Part shown: in pieces, positions 7,820 to 15,341 of the stretch
Numbering within the stretch: the first letter of the stretch is position 1
How the letters are laid out: each line of letters opens with the position of its first letter
DNA from: an uncultured Eubacteriales bacterium
Lineage (GTDB): Bacteria; Bacillota; Clostridia; Oscillospirales; CAG-272
Direction: 5' to 3'
NCBI GenBank assembly: GCA_900546635.1
Contig: URDS01000008.1
Coordinates: 1 to 52,923 of the forward strand
Length of the DNA stretch: 52,923 bases
Notes under the pieces: model-generated
What the model was told of the DNA's origin: nothing
The model's database searches: none
Seen by the model: only the letters and a program-made list of their open reading frames with translations
Program-made: the position numbers and the translations under genes

Positions 7820-8938
7820 CTATTTTGCCGGTGTGGCATCCGATTCGGCTGATTCGTCAAAACTGAACGGGACTTTTATGAGCGCGTCTTTTGGATCGCC
7901 CATACAATAAGGCCACAGTAGTACGGTATAGAGTGAAGCCGGAGTCGCAAACGAACTTTGGCTGGCGTATGGATTATATGGCGCAGAAGCTATAAAGAAA
8001 TTGCTGTTTGTTTCCGGGTTTAAATTATCCGGGAGCCATGTTTTCAGCAATTCCCGATCTTCAGCGTAGCCTAAATAGAGACTATACCGTGTGTCCGGAT
8101 ATGTAAGGAGTGCATCGAACTTTTCGTTCGTCATAGACAGGTCGGCAAGTGTCATCTTTTTCTTCGCGGTCACGTCAACGGTGATGCCGTACCAGGAATT
8201 TGTCGTGCGGTTATAATTGAAATTTCGGAAGCAGACGATGCTGAAACGGGTTCTGTCCGCCCAGGTGATTGCATAGGTGCCGGTAACATGCATATAACCG
8301 AGCGAGCATTCGGGAAAAGCTACATAGTCAAACATAAAGTCGTGTATTTCCTGATTCAGTTGTTCGGCAAGTTCGGGCGCGCTCGGAATGTCGATCACCG
8401 GGTACAGGATCGAAATCATATCGCCGCCCTTTGCCATGTCGTTGTAAACTCCCGGCATAATGGAATACACCGTTTCTTTGATTGTAGAGGGATCACAGCA
8501 GTTCGTATTGGGAATGGTATGATGACAATTCACAGAAGACCAGCTTAGCTGCCCCGCAGACAGGATTTTGCGCGGCGTCAGGAATGTAGAGGACGAAATT
8601 TCCCCATCGGGATTCGGAAGCTCGACTGATTCGGTGATATTGGCGGGCAAATTTGTGGAAGAAACAGCGGTACTCTCAGGCAATTCTGCGGAAGAATCAG
8701 CGGTGCTTTCAGGCAATTCTGCCGAAGAATCAGCGGTACTCTCAGGCAATTCTGCCGAAGAATCAGCAGTGCTTTCAGGCAATTTTGTAGAAGAATCGGC
8801 AGTATTTTCCGACTGTACGGCGGCGCCGGAGTTCAAAATTTCGGTGTCCGCCGTATTTTCGGGATTTTCGGTTTCATTGCATGCGCAGAGCCCAAAGCAG
8901 AGCGCAGCCAGTATCAGTATACGCAGCGTCGTTTTCAT
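7820..8938 (-). CDS. Lipoprotein with 11-residue repeats and DUF3298/RsiV-like domain
   Basis: A 372-residue predicted lipoprotein. A signal peptide ends in a lipobox (FGLCAC, lipidated Cys near residue 20). Residues about 45-105 are a Ser/Thr/Glu/Pro-rich linker of 11-residue repeats (STADSSAELPE). The globular part (about 140-372) contains YPVIDIP, LNQEIHDFMFDY and YGITVDVTAKKKMTLADL, the pattern of DUF3298-type domains also present in the anti-sigma factor RsiV and some wall deacetylases. Without a transmembrane anti-sigma part, signalling is not implied. It is exported and tethered to the outer face of the membrane, with the repeat linker as a spacer. Expressed from its own consensus promoter with a GGAGGG site before the ATG. 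Confidence 0.75.
   Translation of the reverse strand: MKTTLRILILAALCFGLCACNETENPENTADTEILNSGAAVQSENTADSSTKLPESTADSSAELPESTADSSAELPESTADSSAELPESTAVSSTNLPANITESVELPNPDGEISSSTFLTPRKILSAGQLSWSSVNCHHTIPNTNCCDPSTIKETVYSIMPGVYNDMAKGGDMISILYPVIDIPSAPELAEQLNQEIHDFMFDYVAFPECSLGYMHVTGTYAITWADRTRFSIVCFRNFNYNRTTNSWYGITVDVTAKKKMTLADLSMTNEKFDALLTYPDTRYSLYLGYAEDRELLKTWLPDNLNPETNSNFFIASAPYNPYASQSSFATPASLYTVLLWPYCMGDPKDALIKVPFSFDESAESDATPAK
8658..8805. repeat. 33-bp tandem repeats inside the lipoprotein gene
   Basis: Four consecutive 33-bp units (8658-8690, 8691-8723, 8724-8756, 8757-8789) plus a partial fifth encode the 11-residue linker. Units differ at a few, mostly silent, positions. The unit length keeps the frame, so copy number could vary without breaking the protein. 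Confidence 0.9.
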
Positions 8939-8967
8939 AAGCCCTCCGAAGATGGATATATATTTTT

Positions 8968-8996
8968 ATTATATCCTCTTCGCCGCACGGTGTCAA
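8968..8996 (-). promoter_or_regulatory. Consensus sigma-A promoter of the lipoprotein gene
   Basis: TTGACA (8996-8991), 17 bp, TATAAT (8973-8968), with both boxes perfect and lying 30 bp upstream of the ATG. Confidence 0.9.
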
Positions 8997-8999
8997 TAC

Positions 9000-9361
9000 G
9001 ATTATACGCCGAAACTGTACAATCTTTTTTATAAAAATACCCGGAAAAGATTGAATTTTAGGGGTAAATCGCTGTGGAAGCCGTGGGATGGGCGTCAAAA
9101 AGGCAACAGGGGAAAAAGCCCTGTTTTTCGAAATTTTCGGACAGGGCTTGCGATCGGAGAAAATTCGGTTTTTCATTCCGTGCGCGGCGCGCGTTCCGAC
9201 CGCAAAAGAACCGGAGTTTTCCGGCGATGCGGCATGTATTTCAGCCCGCTTGGCCGGCGTATGCGCGCATTTTCGCCCTTCTTCGTGCGTATTCGGTGTG
9301 CGTCCGCAGTGCGTTTTTACCGCTTTGTATTTTGGGATGGCTTCGCAGACTGAAAATGTTT
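9000..9361. other. Intergenic region, no gene or clear signal
   Basis: About 360 bp between the lipoprotein promoter and the end of the AraC-type gene. Overlapping plus-strand open frames are arginine-rich and lack ribosome sites. Only a short palindrome, CTGAAAATGTTTTCAG (9350-9365), covers the stop of the regulator gene; it is too weak to call a terminator. Confidence 0.5.
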
Positions 9362-10258
9362 TCAGCGCGTCTTCTCCGAAATGCGGAAATCCTGCGGCGA
9401 GATTCCGAACTTCTTTTTGAAGATGATGGAAAAGGTTACATAGGAATTAAATCCGCATTCTTCGCTGATGCAGTCGATGGTTTTGTTTGTGCCGAGCATA
9501 AGCTGGATGGCGATATTCAGTCGGTAGCTCAGTATGTATTGATAGATGGTCATGCCGGTGCCGCTTTGGAATTGTCGGTTCAGCATGGTTTTGCCCACGT
9601 GCAGCGCCTCCAAAATACAGGCTGCGTTGAGATCCGGATCGGCGTAGCCGTCCCAGATCATGCGAAGCGCCCGGTAGAGTTCGGGTGTGTCTTTGGAAAT
9701 GCGTACATTCGAGAGCGCTTGCGATACATCAGTCTTCGGCATCGAAAAAATTTCCTCACAGCAGTGTAAGCAGTCGATCAGCCGCGACCTTGCGCGGAAC
9801 ACGCCGTAATCCGTGCCGCCGAGCAGCAGCGCGTTGCATTCCTGAAGCAGTCGGTGCATTTTCTGAAGCGCGCCGGGAATGGCGCTGCGGAACGAATCGC
9901 TGAACGTATCCGCAAGAAAAGGCAGCAGCATCAGAAAATCGTATTTGGCGCAAAGGGTTTCGGGGCGGTGTTTTGCGATGGTTTGCAGCGTGAGCTTGCT
10001 GTTCAGAAAATCCGGATAAAAAAATACCGCTGCGCCCGCCAGATGATCCGCCGTTTTCAGTTTGAACGTTTGTTTGTCGTTCAGACATAATATTGACGGC
10101 GCGGTGCAGTGGTATTTCGTGTGGTTAACTGAAAGCTCAGCGTACCCCTCTTCAAACAACAAAAGCGCATAGCAATTTGTCGGTTTGTCGGGGAAGGTTC
10201 CCTCGTAAATTGTCAGTTTGTCCTTAAGTTCTTGACATCTTATGACTCGGTTTGGCAT
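9362..10258 (-). CDS. AraC-family transcriptional regulator
   Basis: A 298-residue regulator. The N-terminal part (about 1-110) is cupin-like (EEGYAELSVNHTKYHCTAPS), the usual ligand-sensing domain. The C-terminal about 100 residues carry two helix-turn-helix motifs, ending in the AraC signature IDCISEECGFNSYVTFSIIFKKKFGISPQDFR. A strong AAAGGAGGG site precedes the start. It diverges from the eight-gene cluster at 10441-19672, and the 182-bp gap contains repeated sites that suit an AraC protein, so it is the likely local activator of that cluster and may control itself. Ligand unknown. Confidence 0.9.
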   Translation of the reverse strand: MPNRVIRCQELKDKLTIYEGTFPDKPTNCYALLLFEEGYAELSVNHTKYHCTAPSILCLNDKQTFKLKTADHLAGAAVFFYPDFLNSKLTLQTIAKHRPETLCAKYDFLMLLPFLADTFSDSFRSAIPGALQKMHRLLQECNALLLGGTDYGVFRARSRLIDCLHCCEEIFSMPKTDVSQALSNVRISKDTPELYRALRMIWDGYADPDLNAACILEALHVGKTMLNRQFQSGTGMTIYQYILSYRLNIAIQLMLGTNKTIDCISEECGFNSYVTFSIIFKKKFGISPQDFRISEKTR

Positions 10259-10295
10259 ATTATAGCCCTCCTTTTATGAAGTTTGTTTCAATATG

Positions 10296-10378
10296 CCAAA
10301 AGTAAATGGTAATATTTTGTAAAATTAAGTAAAATATCCCAAATATTAATATTTTTGTCCCAAATCATAATGGTAATA
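10296..10378. promoter_or_regulatory. Candidate AraC-type operator array
   Basis: Two identical direct repeats, CCAAA-N4-AATGGTAATA, lie at 10296-10314 and 10360-10378, 64 bp apart. A diverged third copy, beginning CCAAA-N4-AAT, lies at 10339, 21 bp before the second. Spacings close to whole helical turns and a head-to-tail arrangement fit AraC-family binding. They lie directly upstream of the -10 box of the cluster promoter. Confidence 0.6.
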
Positions 10379-10393
10379 CGATTTGCAGGGGCT

Positions 10394-10425
10394 TATAATG
10401 AAGCCACAACGTGATCGGCGATCAC
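10394..10425 (+). promoter_or_regulatory. Cluster promoter -10 box and adjacent palindrome
   Basis: TATAAT at 10394-10399 is a perfect -10 box. The corresponding -35 position (10371, TGGTAA) is poor, as expected for an activator-dependent promoter, and lies within an operator repeat. Just downstream, GTGATC-GGC-GATCAC (10411-10425) is a perfect palindrome at the start of the transcript, a possible second regulator site. Confidence 0.55.
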
Positions 10426-10440
10426 AAAAAGGAGGATTTT

Positions 10441-11532
10441 ATGAACAGAGAAGATCAGTTATTTTTGGATATATGCAGTTTCGCGGAACCCGACCGGGAT
10501 CGTATTGCGCATGGGCTTTCGTCCTGCGCGGGGTATGACCGTCTGCTTGGCCGGCTGTTTATGCACCGTATGAGCGGCGCCGCGTACGGCACGCTGCGCG
10601 CGGCCGGGCTGCTCGGCGCTGTGAACCGGGAGTTTCGCACCTCGCTGGAGACGGCTTACCGGGCGGCTTGCATGAAAAACGAGAGCTTTTCAAGCGCGCT
10701 TTCCATGCTCGGCGGTCTGTTTGAAAAAATGCGCGCGCCGATGGCCGCGCTCAAGGGCGCGTATCTGACGCAGGCGTATCCCGCGGGGTATCGAACGTCC
10801 AACGATGTGGATTTCCTTTTGCGGCCTGAGGATGTTTCGGAGGCGGCGGAACTGCTTCTTTCGGACGGCTTTCGTCAGGGAAGCGTGAAAAACGGGGAGT
10901 TTTTTCCGGCCAGCCGGGCGGAGATCATTTATTCCCGCATGAATCGCGGGGAAACCGTTCCTTTCGTCAAGCGGATCGGACTTCCGTTCCTTGACTTTTT
11001 AGAGGTGGATTTGAATTTTTCACTTGATTACAAGCCGGCGGACGGCAGTCGTGTCGGCGTCTGGCTGGCCGAGCGTACGCCGCTTCCCGGCGGGCTTGAA
11101 ACGCTTTCGCCGCCCGTGTTTTTTGTTCACTTATGCGCGCATCTTTACAAGGAGGCTTCCACGTATGCGTGGGTGGAAATGGGACGGGATTTGTCGCTGT
11201 ATAAATTCGCCGATCTGTATTTTCTTTTGCAGACGTATACCGAGGCCGATTACCGCGCGCTCAAACGTGCGATCCGCACGCTCGGCGCCGAGCGGGAATG
11301 CACTTATGCGGTCATCGGCACAAAGCTTCTGTTTGGTTTGGACAACCCCTTGCTGAATCTGTTTGTGACCGAAACGTTCGGCGAGTGGTATGACTGCCTT
11401 GACGAGGTCGTGGATCCGGCGAACGGAAAACGCTATCTGTATGACCTGGATTTTTGCACACGGTTCTTTTGCGATAACCGGATTCAACTTTTAAAGGAGG
11501 CGGGCGACTTTGGAAAAACTGCATATGTATGA
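10441..11532 (+). CDS. Nucleotidyltransferase family protein (NTP_transf_5-like)
   Basis: A 363-residue cytoplasmic protein. Residues 104-109 (LKGAYL) and 119-126 (TSNDVDFL) form the typical signature of the NTP_transf_5 nucleotidyltransferase fold, in which the D-x-D pair holds metal and nucleotide. Family members occur in surface polysaccharide and peptide-modification clusters, but their substrates are largely unknown. The start at 10441 has AAAGGAGG at ideal distance; the longer GTG start at 10411 falls in the palindrome and is rejected. First gene of the cluster; the next gene starts inside its 3' end. Confidence 0.75.
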   Translation: MNREDQLFLDICSFAEPDRDRIAHGLSSCAGYDRLLGRLFMHRMSGAAYGTLRAAGLLGAVNREFRTSLETAYRAACMKNESFSSALSMLGGLFEKMRAPMAALKGAYLTQAYPAGYRTSNDVDFLLRPEDVSEAAELLLSDGFRQGSVKNGEFFPASRAEIIYSRMNRGETVPFVKRIGLPFLDFLEVDLNFSLDYKPADGSRVGVWLAERTPLPGGLETLSPPVFFVHLCAHLYKEASTYAWVEMGRDLSLYKFADLYFLLQTYTEADYRALKRAIRTLGAERECTYAVIGTKLLFGLDNPLLNLFVTETFGEWYDCLDEVVDPANGKRYLYDLDFCTRFFCDNRIQLLKEAGDFGKTAYV

Positions 11533-12163
11533 GCATGGGGAGCATGGACTGCTCATCAGTTTCTGCGGTCTGGACGGCTGCGGCAAGACGACGATGATTC
11601 GGCGCTTAGACCGGTTTTTGCTGGAGGGCGGAATCAGCCCGGTGCTGACGAAGCAGCCGACCGACGCGGTGCGCAACTCGGAAATATTCCGCACCTATAT
11701 GGATTCGCCGCAGCACGACGCGTACGACTACCGGAGCCTTTCGCTGCTTGCGGCGAGCGACCGCGTTCAACATGCGAACAAGGTGATTTTGCCGCAGCTT
11801 CGCAGCGGTAAAATCGTAATCAGCGACCGGTATTTCTATTCCTGCATCGCGAATCTGCGGGCGCGCGGCTATATGCAGGATACCTGGATCAACGAGGTGT
11901 CGGGATTTATTCCGAAACCCGACATTTCGTTCTTTATGGACGTGCCGGTTTCGGTGGCGATCTCGCGCGTGCGCAGCCGCGCGGCGGAACGGGATCGCTT
12001 TATTGACATACCGCTTCAGTACAGACTGCACAGCGAGTATCGCGAGCTATGCGCGTCTGTGGGCGGCATTCTGCTTTCTACGCTGGAGAGCGAGGAGGAT
12101 ACATTTGCACAAATTATTCGGGCGGTAAGCCGGAAAGTGGGGGAGAAATATGGAAAACATTGA
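11510..12163 (+). CDS. Thymidylate-kinase-like P-loop kinase
   Basis: A 217-residue P-loop protein with Walker A GLDGCGKTT (residues 20-28), the DRY/F motif ISDRYFYS near 105, and a lid-like arginine segment (SRVRSRAAERDRF) near 150, all as in thymidylate kinases. The start is probably TTG 11510, 9 bp after AAAGGAGG; the ATG at 11525 is the alternative. It overlaps the preceding gene by 23 bp and the following one by 14 bp, so translation is coupled. A housekeeping thymidylate kinase would rarely sit between an NTP-transferase and an acyl carrier protein, so a specialised phosphorylation is more likely. Substrate not deducible. Confidence 0.8.
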   Translation: MEKLHMYEHGEHGLLISFCGLDGCGKTTMIRRLDRFLLEGGISPVLTKQPTDAVRNSEIFRTYMDSPQHDAYDYRSLSLLAASDRVQHANKVILPQLRSGKIVISDRYFYSCIANLRARGYMQDTWINEVSGFIPKPDISFFMDVPVSVAISRVRSRAAERDRFIDIPLQYRLHSEYRELCASVGGILLSTLESEEDTFAQIIRAVSRKVGEKYGKH

Positions 12164-12392
12164 AAAGGCGGTCGGCGGCGTTCTCAGACGGGTGAGCGGC
12201 GCGGAGGATGTTGCGCCGACGCGCACGCTTGTGGGCGATCTTGGGCTCAGCAGTCTGAAAATGGTCGATCTTTTGCTCGGACTGGAGGATGCGCTCGGCA
12301 TTACATTCAAGCAGTCGGATATGAACTTTTTCAAACTGAAAACGGTCGGCGATTTGACGGCCCTGGCCGAAAAATACGTGATGCCGGGCTGA
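12150..12392 (+). CDS. Acyl carrier protein
   Basis: An 80-residue carrier protein. GDLGLSSLKMVDLLLGLE around residues 29-46 is the phosphopantetheine site; Ser35 of the S-L pair should carry the arm, with the usual aspartate before it replaced by serine (SSL rather than DSL). Length and helix pattern are normal. It overlaps the kinase gene and is followed 11 bp later by an adenylation enzyme, so the two probably work together, the ligase loading an acid onto this carrier. Because a general fatty-acid ACP would sit with fab genes, this is more likely a dedicated carrier. Confidence 0.88.
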   Translation: MENIEKAVGGVLRRVSGAEDVAPTRTLVGDLGLSSLKMVDLLLGLEDALGITFKQSDMNFFKLKTVGDLTALAEKYVMPG

Positions 12393-12403
12393 GGAGGAAA
12401 CAT

Positions 12404-13807
12404 ATGTTCTGGAATTTTATCAAGTCCGGGATGCTCCGGCATCCGGACAGCCGCATTTCGGAGGGGGAGCGGAGTTGTACATTCGCCGGGGCTGCGGCGG
12501 AGGCCGAACGCCTCGCCGCTTCGCTTTTGCCCGGAAAGTACGCGGTGCGGTGCGCGTCCGAATACAACGCGGGACTGTCGCTGCTTGCCTGCCTTGCCGC
12601 GGGGGTGACGGCGATTCCGCTTTCCGAGCGGTATGGCGATGTGCACTGCGAGCGGATTTTGAACCTGACTGCGCCGGACTGCATTTTGACCGACTCAGGC
12701 GGGCAGATTCGGGTTTTGCCTTATGGAAGACAGACGGTGCGCGCCACCGCCGCGCCGGATGCGTATCCCGCGCTGATTATGTGTACTTCGGGCACCACGG
12801 GCGCGCCGAAAGGCGCGATGATAAGCGCGGAGAATCTCATGGCCAATCTTCGGGATATTGACCGGTATTTTGATCTTCGCTGCACCGACCGCATTCTGAT
12901 CTCGCGTCCGCTTTACCACTGCGCGGTGCTGACCGGAGAATTCCTGATTTCGCTTTTGCGGGGAACGAATATTCGTTTTTACAGCGAGGCGTTCAATCCC
13001 GCCGCGCTGCTGGAGGAGATTGTCAGGGAGAAAATCACGGCGCTGTGCGGAACGCCGACGCTCTTTTCATTGCTCTCGCGTCTTGCGCGGCGTATGCCGG
13101 ACAGCCTTTCGCTTCGGCTTCTGGTATCGAGCGGGGAGTGCATGACGCGGGAGACGGCTGCGGCGATTCGGCAGGCGTTCCCCGATACGCGCGTGATGAA
13201 CGTCTACGGTCTTACGGAGGCGTCGCCGCGCGTAGCGTACCTGCCGCCCGAACTCTTTGACGCGCACCCGGAAGCGGTCGGATACCCGCTGCATTCTCTG
13301 CGCGCGCGTGTTGTCGATGCGGCGGGCGCAGAGGTCCCGCGCGGGACGGACGGGGAACTGCTCATTTCGGGCCCCAGCGTGATGCAGGGGTATTACCGCG
13401 CGCCCGAGGCGACCGAAAAAGCGCTTCGGGGCGGCTGGCTGCACACGGGCGACATGGCCGCGATGGACGATGAGGGGCGGATTACGATCAAATGCCGGAA
13501 AGACAATATGATTATTCTGGCCGGCATGAACATCTATCCGCAGGAAATTGAAAGCGCCCTGCGCGCCGACGAGAACATCGAGGATGTACTGGCATTCGGC
13601 GCGCGGGACGCGGACGGGCGGCAGTATATCGGCGTGCGGGTCGTTGCGCCGGGGCTTGACCGGGAGGGCGTCGCCGAAATTTGCCGCCGCCGGCTTCCCG
13701 CGTATGAGCGGCCGTCGGTGATTGAATTTGCGGACAGCCTGCCGAAAAACGCTTCCGGAAAGCTGATTCGCCCAAAAGATAAAGGAGCGGGTTATGGAGA
13801 GACATGA
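12404..13807 (+). CDS. AMP-dependent acyl-(carrier-protein) ligase / adenylation enzyme
   Basis: A 467-residue ANL-superfamily enzyme, somewhat short. Motifs in order: P-loop CTSGTTGAPKGA (about 127-138), the YHCAVLTGE core, NVYGLTEAS (about 267), GELLISGPSVMQGYY, HTGD (about 347), the hinge KCRKDNMIILAGMNIYPQEIE (about 364), and the catalytic lysine in NASGKLIRP near the end. It should adenylate a carboxylic or amino acid and pass it to the 4'-phosphopantetheine of the adjacent carrier. Residues lining the acid pocket do not let me name the substrate. The start follows GAGGAGGAAACAT. It overlaps the next gene by 14 bp. Confidence 0.88.
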   Translation: MFWNFIKSGMLRHPDSRISEGERSCTFAGAAAEAERLAASLLPGKYAVRCASEYNAGLSLLACLAAGVTAIPLSERYGDVHCERILNLTAPDCILTDSGGQIRVLPYGRQTVRATAAPDAYPALIMCTSGTTGAPKGAMISAENLMANLRDIDRYFDLRCTDRILISRPLYHCAVLTGEFLISLLRGTNIRFYSEAFNPAALLEEIVREKITALCGTPTLFSLLSRLARRMPDSLSLRLLVSSGECMTRETAAAIRQAFPDTRVMNVYGLTEASPRVAYLPPELFDAHPEAVGYPLHSLRARVVDAAGAEVPRGTDGELLISGPSVMQGYYRAPEATEKALRGGWLHTGDMAAMDDEGRITIKCRKDNMIILAGMNIYPQEIESALRADENIEDVLAFGARDADGRQYIGVRVVAPGLDREGVAEICRRRLPAYERPSVIEFADSLPKNASGKLIRPKDKGAGYGET

Positions 13808-15341
13808 ACACACGGCCGTCTGCCGCCTGAGCGGTACATACGAATGGCAGGACGGTCGGATATACGAATCGGACAAGCATACGATTTTTGCCGGTGACTG
13901 TGATTTTGAGGGGTGCCGGCGTGTGTATTTGCGCTTTGAGGCGCCCGCGCTTCCTAAAAATATGAAAATTCTGCGCGCGGAGCTTTCGCTGTCTCAGATT
14001 GAGGGGGCCGGCGGGGGGAGCGCAAAGCTCGGCGTATACCGCGCCTACGGTCGATTGAAAGCGGGCAAATGCACGCCGGCCTGCGCGCCCTGGCCGTTTG
14101 ATTACAGCAATCCGAAAAGCGGCGTCTGCCGGCATCGCTTTGACGTAACGGCGTTGTTTGCACGGCACGGAAAAACCGCGCGCGCCTATACGCTTGCGCT
14201 GCGGATGGTCGATGAATCCGACGGAGACGGGAGCTTTGCGACATTCGGCGGCCTGCCGGATGCGCAGCAGGTCTTTGTGCTTTCGATTGTGTACGGCGAG
14301 GGGGAGGCGCGTGTCCGCATCCCCGCCGCCCGAAAACGCGGAAGCTGCAATCTGCTTTGCGGGCACGGCTTTGAAAGCTTTGCCGATCTTGCGCTTTGGA
14401 GCGCGCAGTATGCGTGTGATGATTTTGAGGTCTGCATACGTGAAGCGGGCGCGCTGCTCGGCCGCGGCGCGGCGGTCTTCCGCTCGTCGGACGACACGGC
14501 AACCGAGAGCGGTCTGTACCAGGAGGTGTGCCTGCCCGCTTCGGGAAACTATGTTTTTTCAGCCTATGTGCGGCCTCTGGGCGCCGCGGGGATCACCAGC
14601 GGCGTGCACGGCGTTTCGCCGGGCATTTATCTTCGGGTCACGTGCGGCGGTCTTGTGTGCGCCAAAAGCCGCGCGGTGACTCTGCCGGGCGGGTATGTGC
14701 GCCTCTATGCGGCGTTTAGCGGACGGATGTACGACCGGATCCGGGCGGAAATTTTGATGGACGGATTCGGCTGTGCGGCGGTTGACGGCGCGCAGCTGGA
14801 ATACGGCAGTCTGCCGGGCGTGTATAATTTGCTCGAAAACGGCGGCTTTGAGCAGGGACTTTCGGGTTGGACGCATTCGCTTTGGGGCGTGTATGCGGAT
14901 CATCCGGAACTTTCCTGCGACGCCGCACATGCCTCCGTACGGCTTATGGGAACGCCGGATACGCGGACCTATGTATGCAGTCGGGTTTTCCTGCGGCAGG
15001 AGATCGAGGCGCATGGCGTTTTCACGCTGTCGGGTTTTGCCCGCGCGGCGGGATTTACGCCCGCGACTTTTCATACCGGAAAAGAAGCGCCGGTCTTTCG
15101 CCTGCGCGCAAGGATCGTCTATAAAAGCGAGAAAGACGCCTTTGAGGATTATACGGCGGAGTTTTGCGGCAAAGACGGCTGGCAGTATGCCGAGGTCGAA
15201 TTTTCCAAGCGCAAAATGCGCGCCGTCGATCGGATTGAGGTTTATTGCGAATACGGCGGCAGTTTCGGCATGGCCGGCTTTGACCGGATCTGTCTTTGCT
15301 GCCGCGAGAGCGGAATGAAAGGGGAGATCAACAATGAATAA
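13794..15341 (+). CDS. Two-part beta-sandwich protein (DNRLRE-like plus CBM-like)
   Basis: A 515-residue protein with no signal peptide or membrane segment. Residues about 25-170 resemble a DNRLRE-type beta-sandwich (VYLRFEAPALPKNMKILRAELSL, later FDVTALFARHG and RMVDESDGDGSFATFGG). The part from about 190 to the end looks like carbohydrate-binding-module sandwiches, with NLLENGGFEQGLSGW near residue 345 as the typical first strand. No catalytic motif is visible. In a biosynthetic cluster, with no export signal, such a scaffold or recognition protein is unexpected. Start 13794 has AGGAG 6 bp upstream. Overlaps both neighbours (14 and 8 bp). Function unknown; the domain calls rest on a few motifs. 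Confidence 0.6.
   Translation: MERHEHTAVCRLSGTYEWQDGRIYESDKHTIFAGDCDFEGCRRVYLRFEAPALPKNMKILRAELSLSQIEGAGGGSAKLGVYRAYGRLKAGKCTPACAPWPFDYSNPKSGVCRHRFDVTALFARHGKTARAYTLALRMVDESDGDGSFATFGGLPDAQQVFVLSIVYGEGEARVRIPAARKRGSCNLLCGHGFESFADLALWSAQYACDDFEVCIREAGALLGRGAAVFRSSDDTATESGLYQEVCLPASGNYVFSAYVRPLGAAGITSGVHGVSPGIYLRVTCGGLVCAKSRAVTLPGGYVRLYAAFSGRMYDRIRAEILMDGFGCAAVDGAQLEYGSLPGVYNLLENGGFEQGLSGWTHSLWGVYADHPELSCDAAHASVRLMGTPDTRTYVCSRVFLRQEIEAHGVFTLSGFARAAGFTPATFHTGKEAPVFRLRARIVYKSEKDAFEDYTAEFCGKDGWQYAEVEFSKRKMRAVDRIEVYCEYGGSFGMAGFDRICLCCRESGMKGEINNE

Noticed and set aside
8658..8805. Possible CRISPR-like repeat
   Set aside because: Units are contiguous, with no spacers, and lie in frame inside a lipoprotein gene.
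8568..9353. Plus-strand frame of 261 codons with repeated LSGNSAEESAV units
   Set aside because: It is the antisense reading of the lipoprotein repeat tract, followed by arginine-rich noise; the lipoprotein on the other strand has signal peptide, promoter and ribosome site.
10411..10440. Upstream GTG start for the nucleotidyltransferase gene
   Set aside because: The GTG lies in a palindrome and lacks a ribosome site, while ATG 10441 has AAAGGAGG at the right spacing.
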